A stretch of DNA of 64,000 nucleotides. Origin: Treponema sp. (GTDB lineage Bacteria; Spirochaetota; Spirochaetia; Treponematales; Treponemataceae). This document shows, piece after piece, positions 15,973 through 23,627 of this stretch. The stretch is taken from NCBI GenBank assembly GCA_017934745.1, contig JAGBIY010000003.1:1-64000 (forward strand), in the 5' to 3' direction. The position numbers and the translations under genes were made by a program. Each line of letters opens with the position of its first letter. The first letter of the stretch is position 1. The notes beneath the pieces are model-generated. The model searched no databases. It was not told the origin of the DNA and was given only the letters and a program-made list of their open reading frames with translations.

Positions 15973-17747
15973 AAAGTTGCTCCTGATTTCATTTCGACAG
16001 GCTCAATGACCAATTCGACAGGCTCAATGACCGATTTGACAGGCTCAATGACCGATTCGACAGGCTCAATGACCGATTCGACAGGCTCAATGACCGAGCC
16101 GTTTTCAAATTCAAAAACTTTATCCGCGCCCAGAGAGTTTTCTTTCCGGTGGCTTATCATAATCACCGTTTTTTGACCTTTTAGCGAGCGAATCAGATTC
16201 AAAATCAATTCCTCGCTCTCCACATCGATGTTGCTGGTGGCTTCGTCAAAAATCATGACAGGACTGTCGCGCAAAAGAGAACGGGCAATGGAAAGCCGCT
16301 GTTTTTGTCCGCCAGAAAGATTGGAGCCGCCCTCCCGAAGAGACATTTCAAGTCCGCCGTTTTCACGAACGAAGTCAGAAAGATTCACTTTTTCAAGGGA
16401 AGCCCAGAGTTCTTCATCGGGTGCGCTCGGTTTTCCTTCCAAAAGACAGTCGCGCACAGTTCCTGCAAAAATCCAGTCGCGGTGTGAAATGTAGGTCACG
16501 AAAGAATGCAGTTCCTTTTTTGGAATGTTCTTGATTTCAACGCCCGAGATTTTTGCATTTCCAGAATACGAGCCGTAGATGCCCGAAAGGATTTTTGCCA
16601 GCGTAGATTTTCCGGAGCCGCTTTTTCCAACGAAGGCGACGAAAGTTCCTTTTTCGATTGAAAGCGAGCAGCTTTTGAGAGCTACGCGCTCGCCAAAAGA
16701 GACGGAAAGATTTTCGGCAGAGAAAAGAGGATTGCCACACGGATTAAAGATTCCTACGGAATCTCCATTTAAAGAGGCGGAGGAAGCCGAGTCGAATCCG
16801 TGCGATAAATTTTCAGAATCAAAATCCAGAAGTTCCCAGATGTTCTTGCTTGCGGCAACTCCGTTCATGGCAACGTGAAAAGCCGAGCCAAGCCTTCGGA
16901 GAGGAATGAAAAAATCCGCAGAAAGCAAAATGCAGGCGAATGCGCTGTAAAAATCCATCTGTCCTTCATAAAAAGAAGAGAGCGCTGTGCAGATTCCCAA
17001 AGCCGCGCCGCCGTAAGCCACAACATCCATGATGATGATTGAGTTCAACTGCATGGAAAGGACTTTCATCGTAACCCGGCGGAAGTTTTCGGCTTCGCGG
17101 GCCATTTGAGACGCCTTGAATTCGTCAGCCTCGTATATTTGCAGCGTCGTAAGACCTTCAAGATTTTCAAGAAAGTTGTCGGCAAGAGAGCCATACTGCG
17201 CCCAGTATTTCCCCAGGATTTTTTTCGCGATTCCCTGAACCACCGCCATGGAAATGGGAATGAGGGGAAGGCAGGCGAACAGAATAAGCGCCATTTTCAA
17301 ATTGAAGAAAGCGATTGTGCCGAACGTAAAAAGGGAGGCAATCATCGCGTAGTAAAACTGGGGCAAGAATGCGGAGAACCATGTTTCAATCTGTTCAACG
17401 CCCTCGGTTGCCGTCTGGATTATTTTTGCGGTGGAAGAAGATTCCTGATAATCCGTGCCCAGAGAAAGAAGTTTTTCGTAAATGCTGGTTCGGAGCTTGA
17501 TTTTGACTTTTGAGGAGGCGAGAAAAGCCGTATGTGAAGAAAGCAGGTTCGACGAGAGGCTTGCAAGAAGGCAAAGAATCATTATCAATATGGAAGAGAT
17601 TTGAAAAGTTCCGTTTTTCAAGACAGCCGCCACGGAGAAAATAAAAGCCGTGTTTGCCAAAAGAGAGAAAAATCGCAGTAAAACTGTAAAGAAAACATAT
17701 TTTTTTGACTCAGGAACGAGATTCACGAGCCGTTTGTCTATCATCAT
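15969..17747 (-). CDS. ABC exporter, CydD-like half-transporter
   Basis: 592-residue fused permease-ATPase, first gene of the operon. The membrane domain includes SKVKIKLRTSIYEKLLSLG and GLTTLQIYEADEFKAS, typical of CydD. The ATPase has GKSGSGKST, LSGGQKQRLSIARSLL and PVMIFDEATSNID. The C terminus is odd: it ends in five 7-residue units of the VIEPVES type, encoded by a 21-bp form of the genome repeat (15990-16095). That tail is very likely repeat-derived and not part of the transporter fold. It pairs with the overlapping CydC-like gene. Confidence 0.86.
   Translation of the reverse strand: MMIDKRLVNLVPESKKYVFFTVLLRFFSLLANTAFIFSVAAVLKNGTFQISSILIMILCLLASLSSNLLSSHTAFLASSKVKIKLRTSIYEKLLSLGTDYQESSSTAKIIQTATEGVEQIETWFSAFLPQFYYAMIASLFTFGTIAFFNLKMALILFACLPLIPISMAVVQGIAKKILGKYWAQYGSLADNFLENLEGLTTLQIYEADEFKASQMAREAENFRRVTMKVLSMQLNSIIIMDVVAYGGAALGICTALSSFYEGQMDFYSAFACILLSADFFIPLRRLGSAFHVAMNGVAASKNIWELLDFDSENLSHGFDSASSASLNGDSVGIFNPCGNPLFSAENLSVSFGERVALKSCSLSIEKGTFVAFVGKSGSGKSTLAKILSGIYGSYSGNAKISGVEIKNIPKKELHSFVTYISHRDWIFAGTVRDCLLEGKPSAPDEELWASLEKVNLSDFVRENGGLEMSLREGGSNLSGGQKQRLSIARSLLRDSPVMIFDEATSNIDVESEELILNLIRSLKGQKTVIMISHRKENSLGADKVFEFENGSVIEPVESVIEPVESVIEPVKSVIEPVELVIEPVEMKSGATL
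15990..16095. repeat. 21-bp in-frame repeat array inside the CydD-like gene
   Basis: Five copies of a 21-bp unit containing TTCGACAGGCTCAATGACC. It is related to the 23-bp noncoding unit (CTTCG replaced by AGG), but its length is a multiple of three, so it encodes repeated VIEPVES heptapeptides. Confidence 0.88.
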
Positions 17748-17766
17748 AAAAAATCACGCTAAAAAA

Positions 17767-17821
17767 AGATAAAACCCGCCGCTTCTGAACGCACACTTTT
17801 GAAACGGCGGGGGATTTGTTT
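17767..17821 (-). terminator. Terminator of lipoprotein gene 17841-18848
   Basis: CCCGCCG and CGGCGGG arms are followed on the minus strand by TTTTATCTTTTTTT, immediately downstream of the lipoprotein stop codon. Confidence 0.75.
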
Positions 17822-17840
17822 ATTCAACAAAAACAGTCGG

Positions 17841-18848
17841 CTAGTTCAAAGAAGACCAGTCGATTGTGAGTTTTCCAACATAAGGAGTCGCTTCGTTCGG
17901 GTGATTTGAAGAAGACGAGCCGCTTCCGTCGCAAAACTGAACGCCCATTACATTGGAGTTGATGTAAATCCAAAGGTTGTATTCGGAAGTCTCTTCTGAA
18001 ACCGGGAATGTCATTGAAGTAACGTAGTTAACACCAGTTTCATAATCTTCATCAGTTGAAGGAGGTGTTGCTGTATCATCTTCGCTTACTGTGTATACGG
18101 CATTCTGAACAACTCCGTCTGCATCGTAATAGCCAGGTGTAGAATTTCTAGGGTCAACGAATTCTACAAAATTAACAGTGTAGATAGTGCCGGTTCCAGT
18201 TCCAAGATTGAGCGTTGCCTTAACAGTTCCGTCGGCTTTTTTTGTGATTGTGGTGCTCCTGTAGATTGGAGTTCCGAACTCAACACCGCCCATTGCGCTT
18301 ACATAGCAGCTCAAACTTGCGTCTACAGACAAAGTTTCAACGCGGTAGAATGTAGCTCCGTTCGGCATCATTGTCGCCATTGCAGGAACATAGTAGGTTG
18401 CCGAGCCGTCTGTGCCGAACACGATGTAGCATGAAGAAGCTGTGGTGTAGTTTTCTGCTGTCAAATCACCGTTTTTTGTGTTGGTGCTGTCGCTCTGAGC
18501 CGCTACAACCGCTTTACCGTCGCTGTCGGTGAGCCAGAGAACTTTTGTGTAGGCTCCGTAATTTCCGCCCTGGTCAATGGAAGATTCAGAAACAGTCAAA
18601 GTTACCGACTGGTTCATTACAGTGCCTTCGTAGCTTCCGTAATATGATGAATAATCGACCTTCGACTGCGGCTGTTCCGTCTCATCGACATCCTCTTGTG
18701 ACGATGAGGAAGAGTTTTCGCCTTGCGTGCTGGTGCTTGAATTTTCAATCGCAGTGCTTTCTTCATCATCGCTATCGTTCGAGCACGAAACGAAACCAAA
18801 ACTGATGGCGCAAAATGCCATAAAACCTAAAAATGCTTTCTTGAGCAT
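17841..18848 (-). CDS. Lipoprotein, unknown
   Basis: 335-residue predicted lipoprotein. The ATG at 18848 is chosen because AAGGA precedes it and the type II signal peptide MLKKAFLGFMAFCAISFGFV ends at the lipobox Cys (FVSC). An acidic Ser-rich linker (about residues 22-65) follows, and then a beta-rich domain with repeated short strands (YYGSYEGTVMNQSVTLTVSE, GTVKATLNLGTGTGTIYTV). Domain style resembles other Treponema surface lipoproteins such as the neighbours at 18997 and 1556, but no function is recognised. It precedes its own terminator and is transcribed toward the CydDC-like operon. Confidence 0.78.
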   Translation of the reverse strand: MLKKAFLGFMAFCAISFGFVSCSNDSDDEESTAIENSSTSTQGENSSSSSQEDVDETEQPQSKVDYSSYYGSYEGTVMNQSVTLTVSESSIDQGGNYGAYTKVLWLTDSDGKAVVAAQSDSTNTKNGDLTAENYTTASSCYIVFGTDGSATYYVPAMATMMPNGATFYRVETLSVDASLSCYVSAMGGVEFGTPIYRSTTITKKADGTVKATLNLGTGTGTIYTVNFVEFVDPRNSTPGYYDADGVVQNAVYTVSEDDTATPPSTDEDYETGVNYVTSMTFPVSEETSEYNLWIYINSNVMGVQFCDGSGSSSSNHPNEATPYVGKLTIDWSSLN

Positions 18849-18996
18849 ATAAAATCCTTTTGGGGAGAAGCTCCCACTTTTTTCTATAAGACAGGCATAC
18901 GCCCGCCTTTCTATCACAACACGGCTACCGGTCTGCCGCGTAAGTAATCAAAATGATTTATCGATACCACTCATAGTCATGGTGATTTCGACTCGC

Positions 18997-20037
18997 TCAA
19001 TCACCGCTTCCGCTTGTGAAAATCTGGATAATCGGGAAAGGCATTTTTCCCGGATAGAAAGAAGTCCTGAGCGTCAAAACGCCGTTTTCCAGTTTTCCAG
19101 TGAGCGTAAGTGAATTGATGTTGATTGTCGTTTCGTCGGCTTTTTGCGCCGTTACCGTGGATTCGGAAGAAGCCTCGTAGGAAAGATAGTAGACTTCTCC
19201 GTCCTTGAAGACTTTCACGCCCGCAATCTCGTAAGGCTCAATCGTCATCGCCTCCGTGTAGGCAAAGCGAGGAACTTTCACAGTGACGATGGCTACAGCA
19301 GTTGAACTCGTGTCCGTTATCGTCACGGTTGGAGTGATTGTGTTTCCGCTTTCGTCAGTTCCGCTCGTTCCCTGCCCCTTTGCAAGAGAGCCGCCCTCGC
19401 CCACCATGAAGACAAAGCTTCCGTTGTAGGTTGAGTCTCCGCCCCAGGCAGCTTCTACCGCGCTCTCTGGAATCTCAATCGAAATGTCCTCGACTTCTTC
19501 GTCATATTCAATCGCGCTCGGATTCGTGTTTCTTTCGATATCCGTCTGCTTCGTCATCGTCACGCGGGTGTTCGTCATGCCAGAAACGCCTGTCAGATTG
19601 TCGCCGGTGAGAAGAATGACGATTTCGCTCGTGCTGTTGATTCCAAGCTGAACGACCATTGAAGCCTTTGAAGAATCCTTGGATTTGCAGTAGGAAACGT
19701 TTTCCGCGCTGTACCAGTAGAGCGTGTAGTTTGCGCTGCTGTTTTTTTCGCTGTAGTAGTAGAACTGATTGTTGTTCATTCCGTTCACGCTCATGTTCCA
19801 GTCGCAGCGTTCGTCGTTGTAGAGAATGATGGAAGGAATCAGCGTGTTTCCGCTTGAAGCCGTGATGTTTCCGTAGTAGGTGTAGCCGTAAATCTCGGAA
19901 ATCTCGTAGTCGGTCGCCTCTGTTTCATCGTCGTCGGAACAGGAAACGAAAGCAAGTGAAGCAAAGAGGACAAGCAAGGATAAAACCACCCCCTTCCCGA
20001 TTTTTCCAAATTGATTTTGTGTGTTGATTTTGTTCAT
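18997..20037 (-). CDS. Lipoprotein, unknown
   Basis: 346-residue predicted lipoprotein. The start at 20037 (MNKINTQNQFGKIGKGVV) follows GGAGT and gives a signal peptide ending LAFVSC. The longer open frame to 20151 reads into repeat sequence and is rejected. After the SDDDETEATDYEISEIYG linker, the protein has beta-rich segments and a plausible immunoglobulin- or lipocalin-like region (TPTVTITDTSSTAVAIVTV). The C-terminal part is KLENGVLTLRTSFYPGKMPF. It is related in style to the lipoprotein at 17841 and may be a lipocalin-like surface protein. The function is not established. Confidence 0.78.
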   Translation of the reverse strand: MNKINTQNQFGKIGKGVVLSLLVLFASLAFVSCSDDDETEATDYEISEIYGYTYYGNITASSGNTLIPSIILYNDERCDWNMSVNGMNNNQFYYYSEKNSSANYTLYWYSAENVSYCKSKDSSKASMVVQLGINSTSEIVILLTGDNLTGVSGMTNTRVTMTKQTDIERNTNPSAIEYDEEVEDISIEIPESAVEAAWGGDSTYNGSFVFMVGEGGSLAKGQGTSGTDESGNTITPTVTITDTSSTAVAIVTVKVPRFAYTEAMTIEPYEIAGVKVFKDGEVYYLSYEASSESTVTAQKADETTININSLTLTGKLENGVLTLRTSFYPGKMPFPIIQIFTSGSGD

Positions 20038-20081
20038 TTTTTTTACTCCAGAGTTATTACGAAAGATATACTGACAAAGTT

Positions 20082-20285
20082 GGCTGAGCGTAGTCGAAGC
20101 CAGCTCATTGTCATACAAGAACTGTTCATTTCGACTACGCTCAATGACCAATTTCGACTACGCTCAATGACCAATTTCGACTTCGCTCAATGACCGATTT
20201 CGACTTCGCTCAATGACCGATTTCGACTACGCTCAATGACCGATTTCGGCTTCGCTCAATGACCGTTTTCGACTTTGCTCAATGA
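20082..20285. repeat. Array of 23-bp repeats upstream of lipoprotein gene
   Basis: It starts with a diverged copy (GCTGAGCGTAGTCGAAGCC) and continues with about seven direct copies of the 23-bp unit TTCGACTWCGCTCAATGACC. It is followed by TTTTCAATTCTCAA, as at the other array. It lies between the lipoprotein and the TonB-dependent receptor and has no spacers. Confidence 0.85.
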
Positions 20286-20291
20286 CCGTTT

Positions 20292-22325
20292 TCAATTCTC
20301 AATTCTCAATTTTCCTCCCAGTCTCAGCGTCACGCCTTCTTCAAGACCGTAGTAGGATTTCTGGCTTTCGCCGTTCGTGCCTTTTTTGAAGTGCATGTTG
20401 TTCAGAATGTTGTCCGCGCCAAGATACAGTTCCAATTTTTCGTCCCAGAATTTTTTCGAGAGCGTTGCATTGAGCATCAAGTAATCCGGCGAATAGTATT
20501 CCGTTCCAGTGCTCACGAGCTGTTTTGAATTCCACTGGGCATTCAAAGAAATTGCAGATTCGAGCACAGGAATCAGATATTCCGCGCTCGCCGTAAGTCT
20601 GTAGCGAACCCGAAGAGCCAGTTCCTGCCAATCGTCGCTTGATTCGTCAAAAGACTTCGCCTGAGTGTAGGCATAGCCGATTCTTCCCTTGAAGCGGTCG
20701 AGCTCCGTGGTCAAAGAAAACTCGCCTCCGTAGGTAAGGGCCTTGTCCACGTTCTGATACTCGCGGATTTGCGGAGAGGAACTCGCGTCAGTCACAACGC
20801 TGTCAATCAAGTCGATTATGTAGTTGAAGTAGCCGCCGAGATTGACTTTGAAGTAATTCGCCACGTTCTTTTCGATTTCCGCGTTGAAGCTGTGGGATTT
20901 TTCGCTTTTCAAGTCCGGGTTTCCGTAGAGAATGAAGTTTCCGGCTCCTGGCGCGTAGCTGTGGCGGAAAATCCAGTATTTTTCCTTGAGAGACGGCATT
21001 TTGTAGCCCATTCCGTAGGAAAGCCGGAACGCCGTGTATTCAGTCGGAGTGTATTTGAGGGCAAGTTTCGGGGTCGCCATGAAACTCACGCCGCTTCCCT
21101 GAACCTCCGGCGAATAGTCAAGGCGGAAGCCAGGAACGAGTGAAAGTTTTTCGTCAAAAAGAGAAATCGTGTCCTGGGCGAAAAAGGCAGTTTCCAGCGC
21201 GTATTTCCGCTCGTCAAAGGAAGAGCCGTTTATCGATTCCAAATCCGCGTTCAAGCAAAGAACGGCATCGTTCACATCGTTCAGTTTCCAGTGGGCGCGG
21301 AGGTCGCTTTCCCAGTCGAAAGAATTGGATTCCGTGCTCGTCGAAGAAGAATAGGCACCCGCTTTCACATTGTAGGTCGTGTCCATGTAGTAGAATTTAC
21401 CAGCAGAAAATCCGTCGACGTAAAAATCATCTCCAAAAATGTATTTTCCGGTCAGCCCGCCTTCTCCCCTCAAAGAGCGGTATTCCATTTCCGCCCCTTT
21501 GTCGTAGCCGGTTTTCGTAAAGTTGCTTTTCTGGTCGGAATCAGCGTAGAGACCGTAGAGCGAGAGATTTCCCCACTCGTCTTTGTACGAAAGAGTGTCG
21601 CGTGCAAAGCCGAGGATTTTCTGAGTGTTTTCAAAATAGGTGATGTTTCCAGCCAGCGCGTCAAATGTCGTCTTCTCTTTTCCCGGAACATAATTGAGGC
21701 ACGCCGCAAGCGAGTTTGAAAGATTCTTTCCACCAGCGAAGAAAGTTCCCGCCGTGTAATTCTTCCAGTTCGCGATTGAAGGAGAGAATCCGATTTCTTC
21801 CGTCAAATTTGCGGAGAGCTTGATTTTCTCTTCGCCGGACTCAGCATTCTTTTTCGTGATGATGTTTATCGTGCCGCCCATTGCGTCGCTTCCGTACAAA
21901 ACGGAATCCGCGCCCTTCGTCACCTCAATTCTCTCTATGTTTTCCACTGGAATCTGAAAAATCGGCGTTGAACCGTCAAAGTCCGAAGAAACCGCCACGC
22001 CGTCAATCATGATTTTTACATAGCCGTTTCCAAGACCCTGCATCGAAACAGACTCATTGGCGTTTCCAGCAGTCGCACCGCTCACTGTGATTTCTGGAAG
22101 AGTTTTGAGGGCGTCGCCGACAGTCTTCGCCCCCGACTTTTGAATCTGCTCTTCGCCAATCACAGATTTCTGCTCAACAGACTCGCTGATTTCCTGCTCA
22201 AGTTTCTGGGCAGAGACTTCGATTACTGCGTCATCCGTGTCTGAAAACACGGGCAAAGAAAAAATCACCGAAAACGAAAGAAGCGAAACAACGAACCTGT
22301 TTTCAACATCAATAAAGCCGAACAT
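20292..22325 (-). CDS. TonB-dependent outer-membrane receptor
   Basis: 677-residue receptor. A signal peptide (ending near FSLPVFS) is followed by a TonB-box-like DAVIEVSA. The plug domain (about 45-155) contains GDALKTLPEITVSG, VKIMIDGV and VLYGSDAMGGTINIITKK. A ~520-residue beta-barrel ends in the aromatic-type strand GGKLRIEN. Such receptors import metallophores, cobalamin or haem with energy from TonB-ExbB-ExbD, encoded at 26494-28148. The ligand cannot be told. It is divergent from a wrecked ABC-exporter pair. An inverted repeat at 22343-22358 lies in its leader and may be a metal-regulator site. Confidence 0.93.
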   Translation of the reverse strand: MFGFIDVENRFVVSLLSFSVIFSLPVFSDTDDAVIEVSAQKLEQEISESVEQKSVIGEEQIQKSGAKTVGDALKTLPEITVSGATAGNANESVSMQGLGNGYVKIMIDGVAVSSDFDGSTPIFQIPVENIERIEVTKGADSVLYGSDAMGGTINIITKKNAESGEEKIKLSANLTEEIGFSPSIANWKNYTAGTFFAGGKNLSNSLAACLNYVPGKEKTTFDALAGNITYFENTQKILGFARDTLSYKDEWGNLSLYGLYADSDQKSNFTKTGYDKGAEMEYRSLRGEGGLTGKYIFGDDFYVDGFSAGKFYYMDTTYNVKAGAYSSSTSTESNSFDWESDLRAHWKLNDVNDAVLCLNADLESINGSSFDERKYALETAFFAQDTISLFDEKLSLVPGFRLDYSPEVQGSGVSFMATPKLALKYTPTEYTAFRLSYGMGYKMPSLKEKYWIFRHSYAPGAGNFILYGNPDLKSEKSHSFNAEIEKNVANYFKVNLGGYFNYIIDLIDSVVTDASSSPQIREYQNVDKALTYGGEFSLTTELDRFKGRIGYAYTQAKSFDESSDDWQELALRVRYRLTASAEYLIPVLESAISLNAQWNSKQLVSTGTEYYSPDYLMLNATLSKKFWDEKLELYLGADNILNNMHFKKGTNGESQKSYYGLEEGVTLRLGGKLRIEN

Positions 22326-22342
22326 AGAACAACCTAACTTTA

Positions 22343-22358
22343 GTTAGTTACAACTAAC
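22343..22358. promoter_or_regulatory. Inverted repeat upstream of the TonB-dependent receptor
   Basis: GTTAGTT and AACTAAC form a perfect inverted repeat with two central bases. Overall shape (TTAGTTAGTT..AACTAAC) resembles DtxR/TroR-type metal boxes. A related sequence overlaps the exbB promoter at 28167-28183. Confidence 0.4.
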
Positions 22359-22527
22359 AAAAAAAATAGCAGATTGATAATAAGAATTTTTGACTTTTAA
22401 CAAAAGTAGATTTTTCTTAATGATAAAATTTTCTCATAAACGAAGGGTTTGACACACGAATTTTTTGCCACTCTTTCCAGCGAGTTTTTCGCGCAAAAAT
22501 GAAAAAAATGGAGAAGGTTGGCTTTTA

Positions 22528-22556
22528 TTGACAATAATATAACACTGTTATAAAGT
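22528..22556 (+). promoter_or_regulatory. Promoter of the wrecked ABC pair
   Basis: TTGACA (22528-22533), a 17-bp spacer and TAAAGT (22551-22556). The spacer holds the TetR-type operator. A ribosome-binding site and ATG follow at 22578-22592. Confidence 0.6.
22538..22552. promoter_or_regulatory. TetR-type operator (remote copy)
   Basis: TATAACACTGTTATA is palindromic except at its centre. Its core TAACACTGTTA matches the two sites between tetR (39794) and the MMPL gene. Confidence 0.7.
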
Positions 22557-22589
22557 TGGCTAAAACTAACAACAAAAGGAGGAGCATAA

Positions 22590-23582
22590 ATGCCACAAAA
22601 ACAAAAATCCCCCCTCTCTAGGCTTTTGGACTATGCTGGAAAATACAAGGCTCTCCCCGTTATCGGGCTTTTCCTTTCGGCGGTGGCGCAGGTTGCCGGA
22701 ATGGTGCCCTTCATCTGTGTGTGGCTGGTCGTGCGGGACTTAATCAGCGTGGCCCAAATTTTGGCGAAGCACACGACATTATCCGCTACGGCTGGATTGC
22801 ATTCGTGTCCGCAACCGGCGGAATTCTCATCTATTTTCTTGCGCTCATGTGCACTCATCTTGCGGCGTTCAGAACTGCCTCGAACATCAGAAAGCAGGGA
22901 ATCGCCCATTTGATGAAGACTTCGTTCGGCTTTTTCGACTCCAACGGTTCCGGGCTTTTGCGCAACAAGCTCGACAATGGAGCGAGCGAAACGGAAACGC
23001 TTCTTGCGCACAATCTTGCGGACATCTCCGGAACGGCGGCAATGTTCATTTCCACGGTTGTTTTAATGTTCGTCTTCGACTGGAAAATGGGAGCTGCCTG
23101 CCTTCTTTCGGTGGTGATTTCGATTCTCATGCTCTGCACGATGATGGGCGGAAAAAACGCAAAGCTCATGCTGATTTACCAAGGCGCGCAGGACGAAATG
23201 GCAAAGGCCGGAACCGAATATGTTCGGGGAATTCCAGTCGTAAAAGTCTTCCAGCAGACCGTTTATTCGTTCCGCTCTTTTAAGGAATCAATCGAAAAAT
23301 ACAGCAAACGCGCGGAAGAATACACAGACGGCGTGTGCCGCCTCCCTTGATGTGGAAAACGAAAGCAAAGTGCAGTCGGCCCTTTCCCGCCTTTTGAAAG
23401 GCAAAACCGTCCTCGTCATCGCCCACCGAATGCGCACCGTGGAAAACGCGGACAAAATCGTAGTTTTGAAAGACGGAAAAGCCTACGAAGAAGGAAGCCC
23501 TAGCCAATTGAAAGCAAAAGAAGGCTCACTCTTCGTAAAAATGCACGACTTGCAGGCAAAAGAAGCAAAGTGGAGCGTGTAG
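22590..23582 (+). pseudogene. Deletion-fused remnant of an ABC-exporter pair
   Basis: The first ~250 codons match the N-terminal membrane domain of the intact ABC protein at 32406-34214 (for example CTHLAAFRTASNIRKQGIAH versus CTHLAAFKTASNIRKRGMAH). The match runs up to TDGVCRLP. At about 23345 it switches to the last ~75 codons of the partner (30664-32406): LDVENESKVQSALSRLLKGK. The C-terminal ATPase of the first gene and nearly all of the second are missing. A second lesion, a frameshift near 22752, breaks the N-terminal part, and the junction itself is out of frame. No Walker A or signature motif survives. The Shine-Dalgarno (AGGAGG) and the TetR-type operator are intact. Confidence 0.88.
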
Positions 23583-23627
23583 AAAAGCGTCTTCCGTCAA
23601 AAGGAACAGCATCCGTCCCACTAGCGG

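Noticed and set aside
20038..20151. N-terminal extension of the lipoprotein at 18997
   Set aside because: The extra residues come from the 23-bp repeat; the signal peptide and ribosome-binding site place the start at 20037.
20128..20285. Second CRISPR-like array
   Set aside because: Same reason: contiguous units without spacers.
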